From positions 19,756,297 to 19,820,296 of the forward strand of contig NC_046622.1 in the NCBI RefSeq assembly GCF_900324465.2: DNA of 64,000 bases. Reading direction: 5' to 3'. Position 1 is the stretch's first letter. Each line of letters begins with the position of its first letter. The notes beneath the pieces were generated by a model that did not search any database, was not told the DNA's origin, and saw only the letters and a list, made by a program, of their open reading frames with translations. Source of the DNA: Anabas testudineus (taxonomy: Eukaryota > Chordata > Actinopteri > Anabantiformes > Anabantidae). Both the position numbers and the translations under genes were made by a program. This document shows positions 1-10,460 of the stretch, piece by piece.

Positions 1-6
1 CAAGTG

Positions 7-3000
7 ATGCACATCTGTGCTCTGCTCGTCTGCTGCCTTGCTGGAATTACCCACAGGGTTTATGGAGGGGAGTCCTGCCAGCTGATGGTAAAGTCTATTC
101 CAAGTAGTGTTTATCAGGCAGGAGATTTAGTGATCGGAGGCCTGTTCCCTGTTCATGTTAAGGCACCTCCGCCTGAGTTGGAATTTCAGAGTGAAAACAA
201 TAACACTTCCTGTGAAAGGTATCATTTTAAAGAAATGATTATGCTATATATTATGTTATATGTATTTTGTTGAACATGCCCTTATGAAGACTGATGATCA
301 TCATGTGATTTTCCTGTGTGCAGTTTTCATCAACGAGCTTATCGCTGGCTTCAGGCCATGATCTTTGCAGTAGAGGAAATCAACAATAACACAGACCTCC
401 TACCCAACTTCACCCTAGGGTATCTGGCAGCTGATACTTGTTTAGCTGAGAGCACCACACTGTTAGCAGCCATGGCTATGGTAACTGGACAGGAAGTTGA
501 TCTGGCAAACTCAGAATGTGGATCTGGACCTGTGGTGCCAGTTATTGTTGGTGACCCACGCAGTTCAGCCTCCATTATTGTGGCAAACACCCTTGGGGTG
601 TTTGATATACCCATGGTGAGAATGTATAAAACACAATCATGATTCATGTGCTTGTTAGTTTTGCTGTGAAATACTGTATTTCATATGTCACTCCTCTCTG
701 CTTGCACGTCTTTGGGAGAAACAGTGTTACATGTCTGCTTCAGTGAGAGTAGCTAATGGATGCAAACCCAACAGCTGTCCCTGTTTAGTAGACAAGATCT
801 CTGTGGGTTAGTGAGAATTTCCTCTGGCTGCTTACGTCTCAGAGACATGAAGGTTAGCTTTTAGAGATGCTTGTGATATTGCCTTTAACAAAAACACTGG
901 CCTCAATAATTGAGTTGAAAGTTGAGAAAAAGTATTATTGGGAGTTGCAAAGCTGCAAAAAGCTACTAAATAGTTAAAATGGGTCAAATACAAAGAGAGT
1001 AGAGTTTTGCTTCCGAACGAGTTTCCATTTCTGTTTTTCTCTCATTCTCTTGCTGTCCAACAACCACATATTCTTCCCAGGTAAGCTACTTAGCCTCCTG
1101 TGGGTGTTTGAGTGATAAGAGGAGGTATCCACTGTTCTTTCGTACAATGCCCAGTGATGCTGCAGAAGCGAGAGCCATGGCTGAGCTGCTGCGCCTCATG
1201 GGGTGGACGTGGGTGGGGCTGGTGTCTGCGGATGATGATTTTGGCAGATTTGGGATTCAGATGTTAATGGAAGCACTCAGGGGAACTGAGGTGTGTGTTG
1301 CCTACCATGAAGTAATTCCAAAGGTACAGTAATGACTCATATTGACAGTGTGACTACATATGCCCTCCCTAGTTGTCTGTTTCTTACCATCTGCTGTTTT
1401 CTCTTTTATCCTTAATATTGCTAATTTCCATCTGAAGGACTATCCAAAGAAAACAATGCAAAGGATTGTTGAAACCATCCAGAAATCCACTGCCACAGTT
1501 GTGGTAGCATTTCTCATAGATCTGGATGCAAAGGTTTAAAATTTAAAGACTTAGTTATGGCATTCTTTGGAGAATAGACACACTCAGAGTGATACACCTG
1601 TTCTTCTGATCTCGTTGTCAGGCTTTGTTTGAGGAAGTGGTTGAACAGAATGTAACAAACAAGCAGTGGATTGCTAATGATGCTTGGGTTACGTACAGTA
1701 TCATCTCTGTCCCTCATAACATTCCCTCCTTGGCTGGAACAGTAGGGTTTGCTTTACGAAGGGCAGATATACCCGGACTAGGACCCTTTCTGACTCGCCT
1801 CAATCCCAGCCTGGCTTCATTCAGCTCAGACCCTCTCCTGAAGGAACTCTGGGAAACATTGTTTGGATGCTCTTTTAGTGCTCGACTGGGAGGGAAATTG
1901 TGTTCAGGCTCAGAGGTCATAGGTAAACAAAACATGTAAAATAATAAATCTTAACATTTACTTTATTTTAATTCACTTGCAATATTTGTGTCTTTTTAAA
2001 GGAACTGTCTCTACTTGTTAATGTATCCTGTGTAATGACTGACATGTAGGCATTGGGGAGAGTGTTTATGCAGATGTGTCTCAGCTAAGAATCACTTATA
2101 ACGTCTACAAGGCTGTGTACGCTATCGCTCATGCAATTAAAGAAATGCTGGCCTGTGAACCTGGAAAAGGTCCCTTCCTGGAAGGCCGGTGTCCTGATCT
2201 GCAGAGATTACAGCCTGTGCAAGTACATTAAATCCTACAATTTTTAGATGTCATACATGTTACAGGCTGAGGAAGAAATTTAGAACAACCTTTGTCTGTC
2301 TCAGATAGCTCACTACCTGCGACAAGTGAACTTTTCAACACCTTTGAAGGAATGGATGAACTTTGACAAGAACGGAGACCCGCCTGCTTCATACGATATC
2401 ATCAACTGGCATGTGACTCCTCAGGGAGCAGGGGAGTTTGTCACTGTTGGCCATTTCCTGTCCTCTCAAGGGCCAGACGGTCAGTTCCACATTAACATGG
2501 ACCGTGTGGTGTGGGGAGGAGACAGCAGACAGAAGGTGTTAATCTTTATCTTATTTTGTCCGTCATTAGTCTGTTTTTACTCATTTAGACATACTCCAGA
2601 GTCTTCGCTTGTGATATAACTATCTGACCTGATCCCAGGTGCCCGTGTCTGTGTGTAGCAGTCCCTGTCCCCCTGGTACAAGGAGAGCTGTGCAGAAAGG
2701 GAGACCTGTGTGCTGCTTTGACTGCCTGCCTTGTGCTGATGGAGAAATTACCAATAAAACAGGTACTTTGAAGAATAAATTACTTACTTTACTTTTTATT
2801 TATTTACTTTTTTGTGCAAATATTCTACATACTGATTCAATTTTTATTTTGAATAATGATACATGTATTAGCAGCCACTGTAGACTTAGGTTTCTATAAC
2901 AACTCTATTTTCCTAATTCCTAATGAATGCCTTGTTATTGTGCCTCACTAATAATAAAGGAATTTAGGAGCTAATTCCAAAGCCTAAAGAATTTTGTTCT

Positions 3001-4344
3001 TATCATTTTGATTATTATTATTGTTATTGTTACTGTTAAACATGTTGGACTTTCCACCTGTATCAGGTTTTGTGTACTAGTTTCTGTTACTTCTGTTTCT
3101 TCTACAGGATCACTGGAGTGTATTCGGTGTCCTGAGCGGTTCTGGTCCAACTCAAACCACACAGTCTGCATTCTCCAGCCGGTGGATTTCCTTTCTTACA
3201 GTGACACCATGGGAATCATCCTTTCCATTGTCTCAGCTGTTGGGACAGTACTGACAGCTACCACATTTGCCACCTTCCTTTACTATCGACACACACCTTT
3301 GGTAAAATGTAGCACCATCCCAAATGATCTACATTAAAAATGATCACATTAAACACCTTGTGATTTATCTGTGTGTGTCCTTACGTTAAATCTCTCTCTT
3401 AGGTGAGAGCCAACAACTCTGAGGTGAGCTTCATGCTCCTGGTGTCACTCAAGCTGTGCTTCTTATGTGCGCTGTCTTTCATTGGACAGCCAGTTGCTTG
3501 GTCCTGTATGCTGAGACATACACTGTTTGGAGTCAGCTTTGTACTGTGCATCTCCTGCCTACTAAGCCGCACTGTGGTGGTCCTGGTGGCCTTTCGTTCC
3601 ACACTACCAGGGGAAAACCTGATGCGTTACGTTGGGCCTGCTCAGCAGAGGTTGGGTATCTCCATCTGCACCCTGGTACAGGTGCGGCTACATTTAATTA
3701 TAGCAGCATACAGTTGCCTTTACGGCTTCATGTATCAGGTCATTTTTCACTACTCTCCTCAATGTCAGGACAAGTTCACTTATATAAATAGAGATTCACT
3801 TTCTTTTTTAAGTTCTGAACCATTTTCTGTCCATAATTTAGATTTCCAAGTATGACCTTTCCAACTATTCTTTATTTTGCCCTCTCCATTCAATGAACTA
3901 ACCCGAATGTCCCAGGTGCTGATCTGTGCTCTGTGGTTGACCCTGGCTCCTCCTCGGCCTGCAGAGAGAGACATTATGGACATCTGGGGACCCAAGATCA
4001 TTCTTGAATGTGCTATGGGCTCTGTTGTGGCATTTTCACTTGTGCTGGGTTACATTGGCCTACTGGCCTGTCTCTGTCTCCTCCTTGCCTTCCTAGCAAG
4101 AAAACTTCCTGACAACTTCAATGAAGCCAAACTCATCACCTTCAGCATGCTGATCTTCTGTGCTGTCTGGGTTGCCTTTGTCCCTGCTTACATTAGCTCT
4201 CCTGGGAAGTACACTGTTACAGTGGAGATTTTTGCCATCCTGGCCTCAAGTTATGGCCTACTGTTCTGTATCTTTGCCCCAAAGTGTTTTATTATTCTTC
4301 TGAGGCCTGAGAAAAATACCAAAAAACATCTAATGGCCAGATAA
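7..4344 (+). CDS. OlfC / V2R-like class C GPCR, gene 1 (11 exons, 857 aa)
   Basis: Putative olfactory amino-acid receptor of the plasma membrane. Exons read from splice sites: 7-218, 324-615, 1081-1323, 1438-1533, 1622-1922, 2050-2222, 2305-2535, 2639-2762, 3108-3301, 3403-3681, 3916-4344; the sum is 2574 nt, exactly 858 codons with TAA. It has a signal peptide ([13 protein letters not shown]), a Venus-flytrap domain (to about residue 515), a Cys-rich linker ([20 protein letters not shown]) and seven helices ending in [14 protein letters not shown]. Family V2R genes normally have six exons; here the ligand-binding exon is cut by three introns and the 7TM exon by two. Contact residues compared with CaSR: Ser and Asp kept, but the Tyr of DDDYG is Phe (DDDFG) and the Glu of SEAW is Asp (NDAW). 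A polyadenylation signal AATAAA lies at 4388-4393. The window starts 6 bp before the ATG, so the promoter is not visible. CaSR or T1R is less likely because of the cluster setting. Confidence 0.93.
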
Positions 4345-4817
4345 GTCAATACCTAATACTTAAAATGGGAGTTATAAAATGAATTATAATAAAATATCTG
4401 ATTATAAGAACTGTATGGTATCTAGACTCATGTCTTTTAAGGAACTAATAAATGGATATTGAGATTAACATTATTTATTGTCATTTGTTTTAATGTTAAC
4501 AATGTACATCTTATTTGACTATAATTTTTTTTGTTTATCAAAGATACAACAAATACATTTAACCCTGTTTTGGAAGAGGTTATGTGTTCTTACACTCTGA
4601 CGCTTATTAATTCAGAATGAAAGTAAGCTGGGGTATGGACGGAAACACAACATAAAACCAAAGTCATATACAATTTTCATCTATAATCCAAAAATGCTTT
4701 GAAATGTATGTATGTAAAATTTAAAAGACACATTCCAAAAATAGTGAAATCATTTTATTTGTGAACAGTTTACAACCAAACATGCTGTTATCTGCCTCAA
4801 GACACAATAAAAATGAT
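4345..4817. other. 3' flank of gene 1
   Basis: AT-rich. It holds the gene 1 polyadenylation signal at 4388-4393. I see no further gene, RNA or repeat. It does not resemble the 3' flanks of copies 2 and 3, so the duplicated unit ends close to the stop codon. Confidence 0.5.
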
Positions 4818-5062
4818 AAATGGTCTGCATATAGTACTTTTCTTCTTTTTCAGTAGTCAAAATGCTTTACAGTGCTTCTCATTCACCTATTCAAACACAC
4901 ACTAATGGCATAGCTGCCATGCTAGCCTGTCCTACCAGAAGCATCTTGAGATTCAATTTCTTGCACAAGGACACTTCAGCATATGACAGAAAGAGCTGAG
5001 AACCAAACCACCTACGCCACGGATGGTGGATGACCAATTTACATTCTGAGCAACAGAATGGG
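4818..5062 (-). repeat. tRNA-derived SINE, decayed, minus strand
   Basis: The sequence follows a very common teleost repeat that begins with TAAATGGTCTGCA, runs through a CTTTACAGTGCTTCTCATTCACC stretch and a TTGCACAAGGACACTTC stretch, and ends in a degenerate antisense tRNA-like head. On the minus strand the head gives weak A- and B-box remnants near 5062 and 5020. Recognised from memory of the family; boundaries are approximate. Confidence 0.6.
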
Positions 5063-5689
5063 ACCAGGTCAATTTAAGGCCTGAATTGCAATTGAAGGCT
5101 CTGGTAGCTCTGAAATGGCAAGCTGAGTTCTGGTCCTTTTGGAAACTGGGTTTGCATAATGTCTGACGTATGCACCGTGTTAAAGAACCCTCCCTCAAAA
5201 GTGTTCAGCAGTGTATGTAGTACCCTGACTATCCACAACCTTGTAGACTCTTGGATACTTGTATCTTGGATTTTTCTAAAGATATGTGCTATTAAAACAC
5301 TAACTGGCTAATGTTAACAGGGTCCAAAACACCTTATCATGCTGCAGTGATAACAGATCAGCTGACTTCTGCTCTTAATTTCTCTTGCTTGAACTCTCCT
5401 AATGGATTGTCAACCAATCGTGTCTTGGGCTGACACACTTTCCTATCCTAGTAGCAACTCTATCAGGAAAAGTATCTATAGTCCAAAGTCAAGCAAGCAC
5501 CTTGGAAACATACATGTCAGAAACAATGGATACCTGTAAAAAGAGAGACAAGAATGAAGAAGCATAACTATGGGATAAAGCAGGCAAAATGAATGACTGG
5601 AATTTATTCCTGCAACTCAAAATGGAACTCAGTAGTAAGTACGGTCCCCTACCTGCATATAAGCATGTAGAGTCCACACTATGTCAGGG
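5063..5689. other. gene-free stretch
   Basis: No gene, RNA or clear repeat is seen. Part of it may be unrecognised decayed transposon continuous with the Tc1/mariner remnant to the right. Confidence 0.35.
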
Positions 5690-6503
5690 CATACTCTGGG
5701 GTATCTCCTTCCAGATTTGGACTCCCAGACTGTCTGAGGTGTAACTTAGTGGTGTGATGAATCAAAACTATGTCCTAGGACCTTAGGACCCACTACACCA
5801 GTATGGGGTCTGACAACAGGTCCAAGGATTTCCTCCCAATAGCAACTGGCACTCAGGGTGTCGTTTGCATGTAGAAGTCTGTGCATGCCTCCATGGATAT
5901 GCCTTCCTAGACTATAACTGACCCACCAACAAACTGGTCATGCTGAGCAATGTTTCTGGCAGCACAATGTTCCCCATGGCATAATGTTCTCCAGACACTT
6001 TCATGTGGCTGGTTAGTGTAGTGGTAACATCACTGCCTCCCATGTGGGAGACTGGGGTTCGAATCCCAGCTGTGGCCTAACACCAGTAGGGGTCCTTAGG
6101 CAAGACCTCCTCACGCTCACCCTGTCTACCTTTGTACCTTGTAATGACTTGTAAGTCGCTTTGGATAAAAGCGTCTGCTAAATGACTAAAATGTAAAATG
6201 TAAATGTCTGTCACATGTGCTCAGGATTAACCTGCTCTCATCTGTGAAAAACACGGGGCGCAAGTGGCAGACTGGCAATTCTGGTCTTTCAAAATTTCAG
6301 TGGCTTTAAAACCATTGGTTTTACAGCCAATGTTTTGGGGGTCATCTCATTGTTTCCACTCTAGTGCACATGCCAAAGCAGATGAAACTGATTAACAACC
6401 CTCTCTGCTACTAAACTGACCAGATTAATATCCCAGAAGTTTAACTGACTTGATGCTCTACTCCTATTAAAAATGTTTTTTTTTTTATATTTTTGAGCAG
6501 TGT
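5690..6503 (-). mobile_element. Tc1/mariner DNA transposon remnant, minus strand
   Basis: The antisense strand of a fish Tc1/mariner transposase is recognisable in pieces, for example around 5800-5830 and 6225-6290. The right end (about 6487-6503) matches the known inverted-repeat end TTTTTGAGCAGTGTA. The element is decayed, lacks a clear left end and is interrupted at about 6005-6207 by a SINE. It has no coding capacity. Family call rests on remembered consensus, not a search. Confidence 0.6.
6005..6207 (+). repeat. tRNA-derived SINE inserted in a Tc1/mariner remnant
   Basis: It has a tRNA-like head with a near-consensus A box (GGTTAGTGTAGTGG, 6011-6024) and a perfect B box (GGTTCGAATCC, about 6056-6066). 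The tail contains GTCGCTTTGGATAAAAGCG and ends in short TGTAAATG repeats, as in teleost SINEs mobilised by L2-like LINEs. The flanks read as one uninterrupted transposon once the SINE is removed. It is not a working tRNA gene because the head lacks a full cloverleaf and is fused to the SINE body. Confidence 0.8.
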
Positions 6504-8679
6504 ATATTTGGAAATGCTAACAACCATAAGTGAACCTGAATGCTGGTACTGAAGTGTTCTGTTGTGATAATATACTATAAGGCTTTTGTGACATTATGGA
6601 GCTTTAGCATGTGTTTTGTATGTAGAGAGAGATTTGTAATTCTATTTTAGATTTTACGGGGTGCCAATAGAAATAAGATAATATTAAAATTTGTATTTTA
6701 AGAAGTCACAAAAATAGTTAAACTAAGATAAGATACTGCATGCCGCTTGTGTTTGAAGACTGTACTATGAACACACCTGAATCTTGAAGGTCTAAGTACT
6801 AGTCAGTCACTATGCAGACTTAAATTTTCACCATAAAGTCAAAAGACCTCTCCAGGCAATACTGCAGAAAGATAACTGAAAAAGCAGTTAGGGGACGGTT
6901 AACAAAAAATGACACTGAACAATTCTTAGGGAACAGTTAAAACAATCGTAAAGAAATAAAGGCTATACAGCATGTGCAGAAATTTGCCTATAACATGCTG
7001 TTCTCAAAAAATGAGTTACCATGCAAGAAGGGGACTATTGAGGGAAACCACTCAGACAACTGTGACGCTTCTGGAAAACCTATAAGCTGATATGGGAGGG
7101 AGTGGGAGAATACTTTTTGTGAGCAGCCGACAACTCAACAACAATAATTCCCTCTGCTGCCAATGTTTTAACAACCTTTTCACAGGGCTTCACAGAACTG
7201 CACTTTCCCTGGGGCTTGCGCTTATCCCTTTATCCTAAAAGACAAATCCCTTTCAGAGTGGGGTCATTGTTCTGACAAGCTCTCTTATCTCCCCAGACCC
7301 TAACTCCATAGCAGAGATCACCTTACATAATTACAGACAGCAACTCAATCATCCTAAACTGATCATGTGAACTAATCAACTAAGGTAGAGACAACAACTA
7401 GACCTCGTCGTATGGTGTATTTGCAGGCTGTAGGAGCAAAAAGGACCATTCTCATGCACCACTGAAAGCTCCTTCCCAGCTTATCTATCTATGACGAGTT
7501 TATATGTTACATTTAGTGTCCTGAATCTTTCACTATGAGAAACTTTGATTCTAGGTTTGTATAATTCACGTGGCCTGGACTCTTTGGTCTACAGTAGCTA
7601 ACTCTTGTTTTTCATGATGGGCAAAGGCTCTTAGACCATTGTTTATTTTAAAAACATTGCACTAATGTCTTTAATTTCTGTCTGTGTCTAATGTCTAATG
7701 TCTAATTTCTACAATCCCTAAGTAAATGTCAGTGCTCATTAGACCTCTAGAATAAAGAGACACGCTGTCCTCCCTGTCACACAGGAGGGTTACATTTCAC
7801 ACATCTATTAGGCTGCATTCGGTTGGTCCCTAAAAAGGTTCATGTTTAAGAAATGCATCCCTTAAACCCTCATACTGATTTCTAAGGACAAATATTCATC
7901 CCATTTGTTGTCTGTAACAAATTCCGTAACTGAAGCAGCTCATCATATGCAGTTGTTGCAGTGTAGTGTTTTATCCGGGTTTATGTTGGTGTGTTTCCTT
8001 CTGTCACTCTCTATTTTAGTGACCACATAGCAGATGCCAACACAGGAGGCAGCTAACTTGTCACCCCTCACCACCAACTGAACTCCTCTCTGCCTCCAAA
8101 TTTGCCTCTGCCAGCTTCTTCAGATATTCACTCACCAAACTCCCTGAGCTTACTAAAGTTGCATGAGCCTGATTTGCTCACTCACTTGTTTGGTTCCCAT
8201 TGTTACCTTCGTTCGGACACTCCTCTGTAGATCCCATTCCACTGTCAGGATGGTATGAAGACAATGACCCACTTAGATCTCTATGCCCTTTCCCCACACT
8301 TCTTGGTGCAAATAAACCTTTATGTATATGTCAAGTATGAGTGTTTCCTTCTGGGTCCACTCATAACACATTTTTATAGAAACAAGCCACAATGTAGAAC
8401 AAAGGGTTTTAATAGCTACACCCTACTATTCATACAACAATTGTGTAGCAACTAATTGTCACTCAGGATACAGCTACTAAGGTTCTTGCAGCTTTGTAAC
8501 AAACATTTCTCATATGGTCAAATGAATATGCGGTGAGGCTTTGGACACACAAAAGCACATTGACACACATTGTCAGTCAATAGGCCCACAAAACCCACTT
8601 TGAAATGGGTTTAAGACATGCTTCAGGAATAGATAAAATAAATCTATATGGGACACTCAGACATTTTTCTCATGCAACT
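6504..8679. other. intergenic, no gene seen
   Basis: About 2.2 kb with only short open frames (for example 8255-8455) that lack family features. No tRNA, rRNA or strong repeat recognised. It ends where the duplicated 5' unit of copies 2 and 3 begins. Confidence 0.4.
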
Positions 8680-10460
8680 CCTATGTTTATCCACATAAAA
8701 CAGGAAGAAGGATTAGATGCACTCAGTGTTATTAACAAATCTACCCAATACTGCCATCTTGTGATCAAAGTCAGACAAAATGTGTAAGACCCAGACAGGT
8801 CACTGCCAATATACTTTACATCATTTTTTCTTAGATAAAACAACACAAGACTATACAAGGACGACAGAAAAGAATTTATAAATTCACATCTTGACGCTAT
8901 GTTAACATAATTTGATCTTATTAACATACCACCTGGCTATACTAGAATATAAAATGTTGCTATTGAATGTGCTGCATGTGCCTGTGTACATAAATGGAAA
9001 TAAACATTTCATCATACTATCAGCTCATGAGTCAGTGTGATGCCACCCTGACAGCACATCATAAATAATCACTCATCAGACAGTGCATGTGTGAGTTTTT
9101 GTGTTACACGGTGTGAGAATTATGTGCTCTAACACATATTACTCAAGCTAAGAAATTCTGCATTTCTGTCTCTCTATTGCATTTTGTCAGCACATTTCTT
9201 ATCCGTCCTCCCATTTCAGATAAACCAAACATGGATCTGACACCTAATTAGATTAGCTCAGTGACTCATAGCATATCACAATAAAGCCATCATCACTACA
9301 GCTACTACAATTTCAGGGGATTTTTGAGACCTTCTGATCATTTGCTGTCCTATATAATTAAAGCAACCACATGGACCCAAATGAATGGTGCTATTATGGC
9401 AGAGGCCATTAGTTTCTGCTGCAGTTTCTGTGATGCTTGTCACCTCTGTGACACTGACTCTCACTACATAATAGATGAAAGAAAGTTGGAGTAAAAGCTC
9501 CCAGATAAGTCTTGGTTTCCAGAGGGGAAAATTACAGGATAGAAGCATTACGAAGGACGTGCCATCATTGTGCAAGATATACATCATTTGTTTGGGTCTG
9601 TAACTACATAAAGGCATTGATACATACATTTCCTGTACCCCTTTAAAACCATGTTCTGCCATGCAACATTCGTCACTGTACCTTCTGATTAAATGCAGTA
9701 ACACTGCAGCTAGATGTTAATGTTCATTTTTGGTGTGGTGTTACGGACTTTATATGGATATTAAGTTGTGTATTTTAGTTTACCTGTGAATACTTTTAAA
9801 TTTTACATGACTGAAAGATTTAACCTAATCAAAATGTTCTAATCTGGTTACCTTAATTAAATTAGGAACATAGTGGCTGTGCACTATGAACAGAAATTAA
9901 TCTGCGGTCTGAGAGCCACTGGAGTTTGTCTTGCAGGAGAGAGGGAACATTACACAGAAAATTACATTACAGTTGCATCATCTATTTTAAAATGGTTATC
10001 CCCTGCAATCTGAACAAACACACCTGTTTTATTTCTCCACTGGCATGTTAACTGCAATTGAATGTCGCCCTTTTTTCCTCACCCTTCAAAAACAAACTAC
10101 TTTTCTCCTCCTGTTAGGCTTGAATCTGATTCCTCCCCCATTTGGCAGTGACTTCTGTATATCAGATGCATCCTCTTCCTTGTTCTTCTCTTGGGTGTCA
10201 AGAACTAACCCACAGCTATACTCAAGGCATTACTGAGATGACACTCAGTTGACATTGTGTTTATGGCAGAACACTTAATTTGATCATGTTGTCTGCTGTG
10301 TTTCATCAAAACAAATATTTTTCTAAACAACAACCAACCAACAAACCAACAATTTGTAATTTTCACTCTTGCTTCATCTCTTGTTCATGTCTCACATTAA
10401 CTAATCAGTGGTGTTTGTACATGGTCTTTCTTTCTTCACAGAGCTCATATCTTCCAAGTG
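8680..10460 (+). repeat. Duplicated 5' flank of copy 2 (paralogous to 17640-20121)
   Basis: Blocks 8680-8790, 8905-9620 and 9880-10460 are closely similar, in order, to 17640-17760, 18040-18720 and 19560-20121 upstream of gene 3. The units differ by insertions: a SINE sits at 17815-17998 only in the right-hand unit, and spacing between blocks has changed. The similarity is to the same strand, so this is a direct segmental duplication carrying a receptor with several kilobases of upstream sequence. Open frames inside (such as 9276-9704 on the minus strand) are not convincing genes. Confidence 0.8.

Noticed and set aside
351-647. Open frame on the minus strand, repeated at 10805-11101 and 20466-20729
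   Set aside because: It is the antisense of receptor exon 2 and recurs only because the exon is duplicated.
7-4344. CaSR, GPRC6A or T1R taste receptor as identity
   Set aside because: Domain order fits any class C receptor, but tandem clustering, pseudogenes and the sequence motifs fit OlfC/V2R-like receptors better.
6005-6080. Possible tRNA gene
   Set aside because: A and B boxes are present, but the sequence continues into a SINE body and tail and lacks a complete cloverleaf.
9276-9704. 142-codon minus-strand frame in the duplicated flank
   Set aside because: The copy at 18405-18593 is shortened and no domain is recognisable; conservation is explained by recent duplication.
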